A model generated the notes under the pieces. The model was not told where the DNA came from, made no database searches, and was given only the letters and a program-made list of their open reading frames with translations. The translations under genes and the position numbers were made by a program. Of a DNA stretch of 46,121 nt, positions 1 to 8,380 are shown piece after piece. Within the stretch, counting starts at the first letter, position 1, and each line of letters begins with the position of its first letter. Source of the stretch: Ruminococcus sp. AM36-2AA (GTDB lineage Bacteria; Bacillota; Clostridia; Lachnospirales; Lachnospiraceae); assembly GCF_003461955.1 (NCBI RefSeq), contig NZ_QTYB01000020.1, positions 1-46,121 on the forward strand, in the 5' to 3' direction.

Positions 1-220
1 AGAAAAGGGGTGTGTTCACAATTTATTTACTCATGCGTTTGTCGTGCATTTTTGGTAGGATATTGACATTATCAGATGCTATCGAGAATCAGTCTTCAAC
101 TCCTCCTTCTTAACTTACTCGTTCACTGGTTCTTTTCGTCTGATTTCCCAATAAAATCTGACTATTTGTGGTATTTATTATACAACACTACCAGTTGTTT
201 TGTAAGGCCCGTTTTTTCAA

Positions 221-241
221 AAAAAAGTGCCTCTGTCACTA
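221..241 (-). terminator. weak terminator-like hairpin after the LuxR-family gene
   Basis: Reading the minus strand, a short AGTG/CACT stem at the end of the gene is followed by eight T residues. The stem is only about four base pairs, so this is a weak candidate. The remaining 220 bases at the left edge show no other gene or RNA that I can support. Confidence 0.3.
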
Positions 242-1240
242 TTTTAACATGAATTTCTTCAGCTCATCCCGCTTCTTGACATTCAGCTTGCAAAAGATAT
301 CCGTAAGGTAATGCTTGACAGTATTAATGGAAATCCCCAGATGCTCTCCGATCTCCTTATTGGTCCATCCCCCACTTGCCAGCATGGCAATAGAAAACTC
401 CATCGTCGACAGCTCCCCCGTAACCTTTCTCCGGTTTTCCGGATTATGAAGCGCCATCCAGCCCCTGCTGAAAGAAATCACACCCTCCGTGATCCGCTGA
501 TACGCCTCCGGATCCCGGTTCCGGATACAGGCCTCGATCAGCCCCCGCAAAAGCCCATGATGCTCAATAAAAGGCTCCAGAAACCCATCCATCTTCGCCA
601 GCTCCCAGCTCCGGAGCATCTCCTCCTGTGCCTCCTGCTTATGCTTTCGGTTGATCGCACACACCGCCATCATACAGTGGATATACGTCATACTGATCGG
701 ATACGACCTCTCCGCCATAAACAAAGCAGCCTTCCCCATCCCATAAGCACTCCATATCTCCCCGTTAAGATAAGTATGGTGCGCCATCACATACGTGGCA
801 AAAAGCCTCAGCCCCTCAGGAAGCATCCTGCTGTACTCCCCAAAAGCAGGCATCCCATCCGTAGGCAAATGAAGCAAAACCGCCCCCACATACCCCGCCA
901 GAAGACAGGACGCATAAACATCCTTAGGAACCTTCTTCTTCATAGCAATCTTCACACAGGACTGGATCCCCTCCATCCCCCGCTTAGCCGCCGCCACATT
1001 CCCCAGCGACAGATTAGAATACCCATACAAAATACACGCCGAAAGCTTCAGCTCAATAACCCTGCTGGACAGATACCCCCTCGTGATCTCACAACACTCC
1101 TCCGCCTGCCCCGTAAAATAAAAAAGCTCAGCCCGCGCAATATTCCTCAAATCCACATCCACAAACCCCTCAACAACCTCCCGAGCCCTCCCAGGCTCAA
1201 AAGACGAATTCAAAAGCGGCAAAACCACATAATCACACAT
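239..1240 (-). CDS. LuxR-family transcriptional regulator with helical (TPR-like) N-terminus
   Basis: Predicted DNA-binding regulator of 333 residues. The last ~58 residues are a LuxR/GerE helix-turn-helix: an LSTMEF opening, the NKEIGEHLGIS helix pair and the recognition stretch NTVKHYLTDIFCKL. The ~270 residues before it contain no receiver-domain Asp pocket and no P-loop. They are alanine/leucine-rich helices resembling the TPR-like arms of MalT-type regulators, so a protein or ligand sensor role is inferred. I chose the ATG at 1240 because GGAGGG sits ten bases upstream; the frame stays open to 1300 without a better ribosome site. It stands alone on the minus strand with no visible target gene. 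The DNA-binding call is secure, the regulon unknown. Confidence 0.85.
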   Translation of the reverse strand: MCDYVVLPLLNSSFEPGRAREVVEGFVDVDLRNIARAELFYFTGQAEECCEITRGYLSSRVIELKLSACILYGYSNLSLGNVAAAKRGMEGIQSCVKIAMKKKVPKDVYASCLLAGYVGAVLLHLPTDGMPAFGEYSRMLPEGLRLFATYVMAHHTYLNGEIWSAYGMGKAALFMAERSYPISMTYIHCMMAVCAINRKHKQEAQEEMLRSWELAKMDGFLEPFIEHHGLLRGLIEACIRNRDPEAYQRITEGVISFSRGWMALHNPENRRKVTGELSTMEFSIAMLASGGWTNKEIGEHLGISINTVKHYLTDIFCKLNVKKRDELKKFMLK

Positions 1241-1305
1241 ACAACCCACTCCCTCCAAAACCCAGGCAGCCCTCCAAAAAAAGACCACCCTCAAAACCAA
1301 ACCAA

Positions 1306-1440
1306 CAAACCTCCGAAGCCCTCACACAAGCCACATCAACACACATCCGAAGCCCATCACACACCCCTCATCAACACACATCCGAAGCCCATCTCTCAAG
1401 CCACATCAGCACACATCCGAAGCTCATCTCTCAAGTCCCA
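1306..1440. repeat. imperfect ~35-bp tandem repeat, about four units
   Basis: Four successive units share the core ACACATCCGAAGCCCATC, or close variants, followed by a variable CTCAAGCCACATCA-type tail, with a period near 35 bp. The first unit (AACCTCCGAAGCCCTC) and the last (CCGAAGCTCATC) are the most diverged. The array starts about 65 bp upstream of the LuxR-family start codon, so it could carry regulator sites or simply be slippage-generated DNA. Confidence 0.75.
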
Positions 1441-1649
1441 CAAAACAGTCACCAAAACTCCGGATATCAATCAACCAGTCAATCAGTCAATCAGGCAACC
1501 AATCAGGCCAACCATCTTTTTCCATAATTATAATCCAAAATACTCCAAAAATAAATTTAAATATTACACAAAAACACCACACCCTATCCAAAACAGCCTC
1601 TATCCCCAATCCCCTCACGACACCCCCCAAAAAAAACTCACCCCACCCA

Positions 1650-1758
1650 CATCCAGCGCAGCGCCGATGCCACACCACCTCCCGGCAAACCACAAGGAAA
1701 CTCAGCCTTTGCAGCCATCCAGCGCAGCGCTGATGGCTCATCCCCTTCCGGCAAACCA
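1650..1758. repeat. pair of 43-bp direct repeats containing a small palindrome
   Basis: Copies at 1650-1692 and 1716-1758 share CATCCAGCGCAGCGC, GATG and CCGGCAAACCAC in the same order and spacing, with a few substitutions. The second copy forms a good hairpin, CAGCGC/GCGCTG extended by GCCAT/ATGGC. No function is recognised. Confidence 0.7.
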
Positions 1759-1784
1759 CCACTCCCTCACACCCCCAAAAAACA

Positions 1785-2063
1785 GAACGGACAGTCTGCC
1801 AGCGGGGCGGCTGCATGGTCGGGACCCGGTGCGTCGGAGTAAGCCGCTGGTCATACTTGGCGCCTGAGGCTTCTGACGGGAAGGTACTCTGCGGCCACAA
1901 GCCGCAGAGTAAGCCCCATCTGTCTGAGCCAGGTACGCATCAGCGTACATGGCGAGTTATGGGGCGCCCTGCACGGCAGAAGACTCAGACGCCTAGTATG
2001 ACCCGGCGAAACGACCGCACCAGGCACGACCATGCAGCCGCCCCGCTGGCAGACTGTCCGTTC
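1785..2063. repeat. 279-bp nested palindromic (cloverleaf-like) element
   Basis: The outer arms, 1785-1821 and 2027-2063, are a perfect 37-bp inverted repeat. The next ~55 bp on each side (1822-1876 against 1972-2026) also pair, with a few mismatches and small gaps; shared blocks are GGTGCG, GGTCATACT, GGCG, CTGAG and CTTCTG. The central ~95 bp hold a perfect 11-bp hairpin (1885-1911, TACTCTGCGGC stem) and a second arm (GCCCCAT 1913-1919 with ATGGGGC 1959-1965) enclosing GTACGC/GCGTAC at 1933-1948. The fold is therefore a long stem ending in two side hairpins. It could be a structured RNA, a DNA cruciform or a non-autonomous mobile element. There is no coding signal. Confidence 0.85.
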
Positions 2064-2094
2064 GTCCCTCCATTCGTCCCTCCCTCCCCCACAC

Positions 2095-2130
2095 AAAAAA
2101 GAGCCCCCAGGCCCAAACACCCAGGAACTC
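2095..2130 (-). terminator. rho-independent terminator of murA
   Basis: On the minus strand GAGTTCC pairs with GGGGCTC (two G-T wobbles) and is followed by six T residues. It lies 45 bases past the murA stop codon and next to the nested palindrome. Confidence 0.65.
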
Positions 2131-2174
2131 TCCCAAAACTCAAATATCCAATTATCATCAATCGTTATCAGTCA

Positions 2175-3467
2175 TCATCCAACACGCAGCCGAAACTTCT
2201 GAATCTCCTTCTCACTGGAAACCCTCTCGATCTCAGCACCAAGACTCCTGAGCTTCTCCTCAAAATTCTCATACCCACGCTGAATATAAACAATATCATC
2301 AACAACCGTAACACCCTCAGCAGCCAGCCCCGCAATAACAAGCGCAGCCCCCGCACGAAGATCCGGCGCACTCACACGCGCCCCCGTAAGCTTCCTCACA
2401 CCATCAATAATAGCAGAGTTCCCCTCCACCTTAATATTGGCACCCATCCGGGAAAGCTCATCCGCATACTTAAACCGGTTCTCAAAAATACTCTCAGTAA
2501 CAATACTCGTACCCTCAGCCAAAGCCAAAGTAACCGCGATCTGCGGCTGCATATCCGTAGGATAACCAGGATAAGGCAACGTCTTCACATGCGTACGATG
2601 AAGCACATGCGGCGCACGGACACGAACCGCATCATCAAACTCCTCAACCTCACACCCGATCTCCTCAAGCTTCGCAGTCGTAGCCTCCAGATGCTTCGGA
2701 ATAACATTACGGACCGTAACATCACCACCCGTAGCCGCAGCAGCAAACATAAAAGTACCTGCCTCAATCTGATCCGGAATAATAGAATACTCTGTACGGT
2801 GAAGCTTCTCAACACCACGGATACGGATCACATCCGTACCAGCACCCTTAATATTCGCACCCATACTGTTCAGGAAATTGGCCACGTCAACAACATGAGG
2901 CTCCCTTGCAGCATTCTCAATAATGGTACGGCCGGCTGCCATAGAAGCAGCCATCATAATATTAATCGTAGCACCAACAGAAACCACATCCAGGAAAATG
3001 TGGCTGCCATGAAGATTCTCAGCCTTGGCAACAATAGCACCATGACGGATATCAACCTCCGCACCAAGAGCACGGAATCCCTTCAGATGCTGATCGATCG
3101 GTCTGCTGCCGATATTGCATCCGCCAGGAAGCGGAACTTCCGCATGCTTGTACTTGCCAAGCAAAGCACCAAGAAGATAATAAGAAGCACGGATCTTCTT
3201 GATATATTCATAATCAACACTGAGATTGCCGATGGTAGAACCGTTGATCTTTACAGTAGATTTATCGACACGCTCAACCTGAGCACCTATCTCTGAAATA
3301 GCCTCAAGCAGAACATTGATGTCCCTTACATCTGGCAGATTCTCGATTAATATTGTTTCATCAGTCATAATGGCTGCTGATAATATTGCAAGAGCAGCAT
3401 TCTTCGCACCTGCAATATCCACTTCTCCAACCAGAGGATTGCCGCCTTTAATCACATACTGTTCCAT
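2175..3467 (-). CDS. murA: UDP-N-acetylglucosamine 1-carboxyvinyltransferase
   Basis: Catalyses the first committed step of peptidoglycan synthesis in the cytoplasm, transferring enolpyruvate from phosphoenolpyruvate to UDP-GlcNAc. At 430 residues it has full family length. The N-terminal KGGNPLVGEVDIAGAKNAAL signature is intact, and the catalytic loop LPGGCNIGSRPID carries the active-site cysteine at residue 117, the residue that fosfomycin alkylates in susceptible enzymes. The conserved PYPGYPTDMQ and FENRF segments follow. The ATG at 3467 is preceded by GAGGTG. Clostridia often carry two paralogues (murA and murZ), and sequence alone does not settle which this is. A promoter sits ~100 bp upstream and a terminator follows, suggesting a single-gene unit. 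Confidence 0.95.
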   Translation of the reverse strand: MEQYVIKGGNPLVGEVDIAGAKNAALAILSAAIMTDETILIENLPDVRDINVLLEAISEIGAQVERVDKSTVKINGSTIGNLSVDYEYIKKIRASYYLLGALLGKYKHAEVPLPGGCNIGSRPIDQHLKGFRALGAEVDIRHGAIVAKAENLHGSHIFLDVVSVGATINIMMAASMAAGRTIIENAAREPHVVDVANFLNSMGANIKGAGTDVIRIRGVEKLHRTEYSIIPDQIEAGTFMFAAAATGGDVTVRNVIPKHLEATTAKLEEIGCEVEEFDDAVRVRAPHVLHRTHVKTLPYPGYPTDMQPQIAVTLALAEGTSIVTESIFENRFKYADELSRMGANIKVEGNSAIIDGVRKLTGARVSAPDLRAGAALVIAGLAAEGVTVVDDIVYIQRGYENFEEKLRSLGAEIERVSSEKEIQKFRLRVG

Positions 3468-3568
3468 AACACACCTCTATTATTTTACTCCTCTATGAGC
3501 AAGAAACTTTCTCTGAATTTACGACGGAAACATACGTTCCGCAACACCGTTTTTTAGGTCAGTTGTAT

Positions 3569-3596
3569 ATTATAACACATATTTCGGATTTGTAAA
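3569..3596 (-). promoter_or_regulatory. probable sigma-A promoter of murA
   Basis: On the minus strand TTTACA (3596-3591) and a perfect TATAAT (3574-3569) are separated by 16 bp, about 100 bp before the murA start. This implies that murA is transcribed separately from the upstream kinase-like gene. Confidence 0.6.
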
Positions 3597-4103
3597 CTAT
3601 TTCTCTCCCCGTTTCAGTGCATCAAGCACGATCTGAAGGCTTCCCTCCAGATCTTTGTCTTCTTCGTCTACAATAATATCCGCATATTTCTCATACAGCA
3701 CTGTCCGTTCCTCATAAAGACTCTCCAGTGTCTGCCCTTCTTTCAGAACAACTCCACGGTCTTTCAGATTGCCAAGACGCTTGGACAGCAGCTTCAGAGA
3801 AATCTTCAGATATACCACAACTCCTTCTGATTTCAGATGCTGCATTGCCTCATCACAATACACGACACTGCCACCTGTGGCAATGACCGTATTCTCAACC
3901 TGGATAGACGCATTCACACGATTCTCCACCGCCTTGAATCCGTCAATTCCATCCTGCTCAATGATCTCACTTAAAGTTCTCTTTTCTTCCTTCTGGATCA
4001 GCAGGTCTGAGTCAATAAACTGGTAACCAAGCACTTTCGCAAGTACAACACCGATGCTGCTTTTTCCCGCACCAGGCATCCCTATCAGTGTAATATTATT
4101 CAT
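3597..4103 (-). CDS. shikimate kinase-like P-loop kinase (divergent)
   Basis: A 168-residue protein of the shikimate kinase fold. True members phosphorylate shikimate in the pathway to chorismate. The Walker A loop GMPGAGKSS is at residues 8-16 and the DSD motif at 31-33. The C-terminal EERTVLYEKYAD matches the family's ERxPLYxExAD helix. Two substrate-site elements differ: the usual FRxxE reads FKAVE, replacing the shikimate-binding arginine with lysine, and the GGG loop reads GGS. The enzyme may therefore be a weak shikimate kinase or act on another substrate. I chose the ATG at 4103 for its AAAGGA site; the longer open frame lacks one. No other aroma-pathway gene is nearby. Confidence 0.75.
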   Translation of the reverse strand: MNNITLIGMPGAGKSSIGVVLAKVLGYQFIDSDLLIQKEEKRTLSEIIEQDGIDGFKAVENRVNASIQVENTVIATGGSVVYCDEAMQHLKSEGVVVYLKISLKLLSKRLGNLKDRGVVLKEGQTLESLYEERTVLYEKYADIIVDEEDKDLEGSLQIVLDALKRGEK

Positions 4104-4170
4104 ACTGTGTCCTTTCATTTTAACATAGCTGTAACAAAATCTCAACAATCGTTCCTGTGCCGTGTTATTC

Positions 4171-4752
4171 TCAGCGTTTCTTCTTACCGTTTTTCTTCTT
4201 CACGCTGTAGCCAAAAGTTCCCACCTTCCGGCCCCCAGCCAGATATTCCCCATGGGAATAAACCAGAAGTCCCGCATCATTGAGATGGAACTTGTTGTTT
4301 TTGTCCATATATGCTTCATCCGCATGAACCGCAAGTACATCTGCAAGAAACATATCATGCGATCCCAGTTCCTTCACCTCTCGTACTCTGCACTCGATGG
4401 AAACCGGTGCTTCCCCGATCATCGGAGCAGAAACATACTGTGCTTTCTCTTTTGTAAGATTCAGTTTTTCGAATTTGTCAACATCCCGGCCGGACCGGAC
4501 TCCGCAGAAATCCGTCGCAAAAGCCAGTTTTTCTGTTGTAAGGTTAATAACAAACTCTCCCGTTTTTTTCAGCATTCCATAAGAATAACGGGATGGTCGG
4601 ACTGAAATATAAGCCATCGCCGGATTCGTACAGACCGTTCCTGTCCACGCAACGGTAATAATATTGTCGTTGCCCTCTCCGTCCGTGACACTGACCATCA
4701 CTGCCGGCAGCGGATAGATCATATTTCCCGGTTTCCAAATCTGTTTTGCCAT
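4171..4752 (-). CDS. flavin reductase-like FMN-binding protein
   Basis: A 193-residue protein of the flavin reductase / flavoredoxin split-barrel family. Members bind FMN and use NAD(P)H, or act as electron carriers, in the cytoplasm. Family-like stretches are the start (YPLPAVMVSV), the TVAWTGTVCTNPAMAYISVR strand block and GEFVINLTTEKLA in the flavin-binding half. Residues after 180 form a basic tail of mostly Lys and Arg. AAGGAGG is placed well upstream of the ATG. It follows the pyrophosphatase gene by only 13 bases on the same strand, so the two are probably co-transcribed. The electron-transfer partner is not evident. Confidence 0.85.
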   Translation of the reverse strand: MAKQIWKPGNMIYPLPAVMVSVTDGEGNDNIITVAWTGTVCTNPAMAYISVRPSRYSYGMLKKTGEFVINLTTEKLAFATDFCGVRSGRDVDKFEKLNLTKEKAQYVSAPMIGEAPVSIECRVREVKELGSHDMFLADVLAVHADEAYMDKNNKFHLNDAGLLVYSHGEYLAGGRKVGTFGYSVKKKNGKKKR

Positions 4753-4765
4753 TGATCCGGCCTCC

Positions 4766-6436
4766 TTATGCGTAATCGCTGTTCATCAGCTGAGCAGCCT
4801 CCATCATCGCCGGAATCAGCTGTTTCTTTCTGGAAACCACACCTGGCAGGCAGAACGCATCCCCGTCCGGTTTCTTCTCAAAAGCGATCTCTGCCATCTG
4901 CTGGCTTCCCTCACCATAAAACAGAAGCTCTGTAGATTCCTCCAGAATATTCGTCAACATAAAGTAAACTCTCGTGATATCGTGACGTCCACACTCACTG
5001 ACCATAAACGGCATCAGCTTCTCCTTGATCTCTTTCAGCTCTTCGCTGTCCATGGAACTGATCTGGCCCACACCAAAGGAAACATTGCCCTCGCCGATAA
5101 ACTTCTTGTAATCCTGGTAAAAAATCTCCTCCGGGGATTTATCTTTCAGATTACTTCCCGCTGAGAACATCTCTCTGGCAAAATCCTCTATCTTAATTCC
5201 CGCGATCAGGGCAAGGGCGCTGGCAGCGATCTTATCCGTCTGTGTACAGGTCGGTGAACGGAACATCAGCGTATCTGAAATAATGGCCGCACAGAGAAGT
5301 CCCGCAATTTTTTCCGGAATCTCCAGACGCTGCTCTCCGTAAATCTCATAAAGGATTGTACCCGTACATCCCACAGGCTCATTACGGAACGCTACCGGTG
5401 TCATGGTCTGCAATGTTCCAAGCTTATGATGGTCAATAATCTCAAGAATCTCCGCCTTCTCAATATTATCAACAGCCTGATCCACCTCATTGTGATCTAC
5501 AAGAACAACTTTTTTCTTGTGCATGTCCAGGAAATTACGTCTGGAAATCGTTCCGATACACTTTCCATGAGGATTGATAACCGGGAACGCTCTGTGGCGG
5601 TTTTTGACCATAACATCCTGGATATCATCTGTAAAATCCTCGGTATTAAACGTAACCATGTTATCCCGTTTCATAACATAGCTGACCGGAATACTCTGAT
5701 TGATCAGACGGGCGATGTTAAAGGTATCATAAGGTGACCGGATGATCACGATATTTTTTTCGTGGGCAAGCTTCACAACCTTCTCGGAAACCACAATGTT
5801 CAGCCCTACGATGATACAGCTTACATTCTGGCTGATGGCCTGAAGATGATCCTCCTCACGGTCTCCCATGATGATCATATCGTTCTCCTCAATATAGCTT
5901 TCCATCATCTTCGGGTTGGCCGTTCCAACAAGAACACGTCCCTTGACAAAATACCCGTGGCCATTTCCTTCCACCACTTCTCCTCCAACAGTCTCAGCAA
6001 TCCTCTGATACTGTGTCCGCGCATTGGAAAGCAGATAACTGTCTGTGGTATCCATATAAGTCTTGGCAATATCTCCGATGGTCACAAGACCTTCCAGGCA
6101 TCCCTCCTTATCACGGATCGGAAGGGATACGATTCCGTTCTCCTGCATCAGATCCCAGGTATTTTTCAGTGACATGTTTTTGTCTGCCTGGGGACTGAGA
6201 CGGATATCCATATCCTTGACCTGTGTTCCGATATTTCCCAGATAAGCCGGCGGCTGTACACCAAAACGGTTCAGCACATATCTGGTCTCCTCATTGATCT
6301 GACCAGCTCTCTTCGGAATATATCTCTTACTCTGTGTAGTCCTGTTTTTAATATCCGCATAAGCGATCGCCGAACAGATGGAATCCGTATCCGGATTCTT
6401 ATGTCCGATTACAAATATTCTCTCCTGTTTCTTCAT
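4766..6436 (-). CDS. manganese-dependent family II inorganic pyrophosphatase with CBS-DRTGG-CBS insert
   Basis: Hydrolyses pyrophosphate to phosphate in the cytoplasm, pulling biosynthetic reactions forward. The DHH phosphoesterase part begins with the metal-binding motif GHKNPDTDSICSAIAY near residue 10. It resumes with LVDHNE and the DHHK motif around 318-340, and the C-terminal DHHA2 part ends near 550. Between the halves, at roughly residues 70-310, lie two CBS-type segments (one containing VTIGDIAKTYMD, one with KNRHRAFPVINPHGK) around a DRTGG-like region. The 556-residue length fits this regulated subclass, which in characterised clostridial enzymes is controlled by adenine nucleotides. 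It is the first gene of a short unit with the flavin reductase. Confidence 0.92.
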   Translation of the reverse strand: MKKQERIFVIGHKNPDTDSICSAIAYADIKNRTTQSKRYIPKRAGQINEETRYVLNRFGVQPPAYLGNIGTQVKDMDIRLSPQADKNMSLKNTWDLMQENGIVSLPIRDKEGCLEGLVTIGDIAKTYMDTTDSYLLSNARTQYQRIAETVGGEVVEGNGHGYFVKGRVLVGTANPKMMESYIEENDMIIMGDREEDHLQAISQNVSCIIVGLNIVVSEKVVKLAHEKNIVIIRSPYDTFNIARLINQSIPVSYVMKRDNMVTFNTEDFTDDIQDVMVKNRHRAFPVINPHGKCIGTISRRNFLDMHKKKVVLVDHNEVDQAVDNIEKAEILEIIDHHKLGTLQTMTPVAFRNEPVGCTGTILYEIYGEQRLEIPEKIAGLLCAAIISDTLMFRSPTCTQTDKIAASALALIAGIKIEDFAREMFSAGSNLKDKSPEEIFYQDYKKFIGEGNVSFGVGQISSMDSEELKEIKEKLMPFMVSECGRHDITRVYFMLTNILEESTELLFYGEGSQQMAEIAFEKKPDGDAFCLPGVVSRKKQLIPAMMEAAQLMNSDYA

Positions 6437-6471
6437 TCACATCCATCCTTTTTCATCCAAAAATATAACAA

Positions 6472-7377
6472 TTAATCAAGTTTGATGTTCGCAAAAAGTG
6501 AACCAAGAGATGTGGTTGCCTCTTCTCCTGACTCCGGCAGTTCAAAAGTCTCTTCCTCAACTTCCTTCGCCATCAGATCCGATGCCTCTTTGATACTCAG
6601 GCTCAGCTTGCCATCCTTGATCGCAATTACTTTCACCTTAACCTTGTCTCCCACACTTATCGCCTCTGATGGCTTCTTAATTCTTTTTTCGCAGATCTGG
6701 GAAATATGAACCAGACCGGAAATTCCGTTTCCAAGATCAACAAACGCACCATAAGGCTGCAGGCTCTCAACCGTTCCCTCTGTCACGAAACCAACCTCAA
6801 TATTGGAAATCTTGTTTCTGCGCTCCTTCTCTGCTTTCTCACGGAGAAGTTCCTTTGCAGAAAGTACCAGTCTCTTTTTCTCTTTATCTACACCAATTAC
6901 CTGAACCTGAAGCGGCTTGTTCAGGTACTCTTCTGTATCCTCTACATAATTCAGCGCAAGTTTGGATGCCGGGATAAAACCTCGAACACCTTCCACATAA
7001 GCAATGGCTCCGCCGTTTACGATTCCCTTTACAACAACATCCAGTGCTTCCCCGGATTCCTGAAGCTCCTTCAGTTTATCCCATGCAAGTACATCTGCTG
7101 CCTCTGCTCTGGAAAGAAGAATATTTCCCTGTCCGTCATCTTTCCTAAGAACGGTTGCCTGGATCTCTTCTCCCGGCTGAACTGCCTCTTTAATATTAAA
7201 TCCCGGCTCTCTGGAAAATTCCTCTGCCGGAATGAATCCCTCAGCATAATATTTAAGATCAAGAACAACTCCTGTCTCATCCACACTGACCACTGTCCCG
7301 GCGATGATATCACCTTCCTCAATTTTCTTAAAAGAAGCCTCCAGCTCCTGCTCAAAATCTTTCATAGACTCCGCCAT
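6472..7377 (-). CDS. S1 RNA-binding domain protein (ribosomal protein S1-like)
   Basis: A 301-residue protein with three S1 (OB-fold) repeats starting near residues 20, 95 and 195. The last is the best match (VGFVTEGTVESLQPYGAFVDLG ... GLVHIS). Proteins of this size in Clostridia are usually annotated 30S ribosomal protein S1 or S1-like, and they bind RNA, probably assisting translation or mRNA turnover. The C-terminal 40 residues are acidic and disordered. I set the start at the ATG at 7377, which has GGAGG seven bases upstream; the frame could extend to a GTG at 7395, but that would place the ribosome site inside the gene. Whether it is a true ribosomal subunit component cannot be seen from sequence. 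Confidence 0.88.
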   Translation of the reverse strand: MAESMKDFEQELEASFKKIEEGDIIAGTVVSVDETGVVLDLKYYAEGFIPAEEFSREPGFNIKEAVQPGEEIQATVLRKDDGQGNILLSRAEAADVLAWDKLKELQESGEALDVVVKGIVNGGAIAYVEGVRGFIPASKLALNYVEDTEEYLNKPLQVQVIGVDKEKKRLVLSAKELLREKAEKERRNKISNIEVGFVTEGTVESLQPYGAFVDLGNGISGLVHISQICEKRIKKPSEAISVGDKVKVKVIAIKDGKLSLSIKEASDLMAKEVEEETFELPESGEEATTSLGSLFANIKLD

Positions 7378-7531
7378 TTCCTGACCTCCGTTCACGCTTC
7401 ATCTTTTCATCATTTACTTCCGGCCTTTTTCTTATTCTTTCTGCCGGATTTTCATTTTAATCTTAATTATTATAGCATGGGCAAACCACCGACGCTATTA
7501 TTTTTTTGAATGCAAAATCCCCTCTTTATAC

Positions 7532-7558
7532 AAAAAAACCTCCGCACATTGGCAGAGG
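7532..7558 (-). terminator. rho-independent terminator
   Basis: On the minus strand CCTCTGC pairs with GCGGAGG over a six-base loop, followed by seven T residues. It lies 355 bases past the DUF1002 gene and 155 bases before the S1-domain start. It either ends the DUF1002 transcript or acts as an attenuator in the S1 leader. Confidence 0.75.
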
Positions 7559-7596
7559 CTACATTTTCTGATATTTTTCCCCATAAAACGAGGAGT

Positions 7597-7620
7597 GCCC
7601 CGGTAGTGGCTTACCGGGGC
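7597..7620. repeat. perfect 9-bp inverted repeat
   Basis: GCCCCGGTA and TACCGGGGC flank a six-base loop. There is no T-run on either side, so a simple terminator is unlikely. It could be an operator or an RNA leader hairpin. Confidence 0.6.
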
Positions 7621-7912
7621 GATTATTATGAAAAAAATTGTATGTGTAATGATACAGATACACACCATTACAGCGTCTTTCGTAGTGTTCTTTCGAACTG
7701 TTATTATAGTATCAGATAAATATGAACAAATTATGAACAGCTCGTGAACTTTTAGCGTATTTGCACAATTTCTTTTCTGTTTTTCCTCTTTTTTTATAAA
7801 AACGCCACATTTGCTTTATTGACAAGCGTTCTAAATATTGTACATTTTGTACATTTCCAGTAAACTTAAGAATAATAATCCCAATAAAAGTGCCATTCTG
7901 AACACCTTCCTC

Positions 7913-8380
7913 CTACTGACGGGAAAGCATACCCTTAATAAACTCGATCGCTTTCTCAAAAATATTCTTTACATCAGACTTTGTAACACCCATATCTTTC
8001 AGAGTACTGTATGCATCGCTTACATAACCTTTAATCTGGTCATCACTGATGTCGATTCCTCTGAATTTGCTGATAATATTCACGAGAGAATTCTTATCAT
8101 CCTCAGAAAGTGTCACACCATAATGATCTGCTGCCTCATCAATTCCCTGTGAAATCTCATCATCAGAAATCTGATTGGAATCAAAAAGCCCTTTTACATA
8201 AACAATAATATCGCCAACTTTATCCGGGTCAGACGCAAGAGACTCAATCTCGTTATCTTTAAGAATCTCCTCTGCCTGGCTCATAACAGAGCTGGAATCT
8301 GATGCCATAACCATCATTGGTGAAGTACATGAGATAATTCCCGCAACGACCAGTGCTGTGATCCTGTTCATTTTTTTCAT
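7913..8380 (-). CDS. DUF1002-type secreted protein
   Basis: A 155-residue exported protein of unknown function, resembling the DUF1002 family common in Lachnospiraceae and Clostridia. The N-terminus (MKKMNR, then a hydrophobic stretch to about residue 22) is a signal peptide, with a plausible cleavage after VMA. An IISC sequence just before could instead be read as a weak lipobox. The mature part is acidic and helical, with paired SEDD and SDD turns. The start was placed at 8380 because GGAGGG lies eight bases upstream. It is isolated between terminators, so it is probably monocistronic. Confidence 0.75.
   Translation of the reverse strand: MKKMNRITALVVAGIISCTSPMMVMASDSSSVMSQAEEILKDNEIESLASDPDKVGDIIVYVKGLFDSNQISDDEISQGIDEAADHYGVTLSEDDKNSLVNIISKFRGIDISDDQIKGYVSDAYSTLKDMGVTKSDVKNIFEKAIEFIKGMLSRQ

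Larger units (their letters stand above)
1241..2174. other. 934-bp cytosine-rich intergenic region with repeats and a nested palindrome
   Basis: No convincing gene lies here. The plus strand is extremely C/A-rich and G-poor up to about 1780, so several long frames are open by composition alone. The stretch holds a ~35-bp tandem repeat (1306-1440), a 43-bp direct repeat pair (1650-1692 and 1716-1758), a large nested palindrome (1785-2063) and a murA terminator (2095-2130), each listed separately. Confidence 0.7.
7378..7912. other. 535-bp intergenic region with a minus-strand terminator and a perfect inverted repeat
   Basis: No coding signal. It contains the terminator at 7532-7558 and a perfect 9-bp inverted repeat at 7597-7620 (GCCCCGGTA arms). 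The rest is A/T-rich and presumably carries the promoter of the S1-domain gene. Confidence 0.6.

Noticed and set aside
1306..1440. CRISPR-like short repeats
   Set aside because: Units are adjoining imperfect tandem repeats with no unique spacers.
311..1867. Long plus-strand frame of 518 codons opposite the LuxR-family gene
   Set aside because: The product is a Pro/His/Arg/Asn-rich low-complexity chain, there is no ribosome site, and it spans repeats. It is the mirror of a G-poor region and a good gene on the other strand.
1815..3296. 493-codon plus-strand frame opposite murA
   Set aside because: Composition is Arg/Thr/Asn-rich and unstructured; it covers the palindrome and the antisense of murA, whose protein is an excellent family match.
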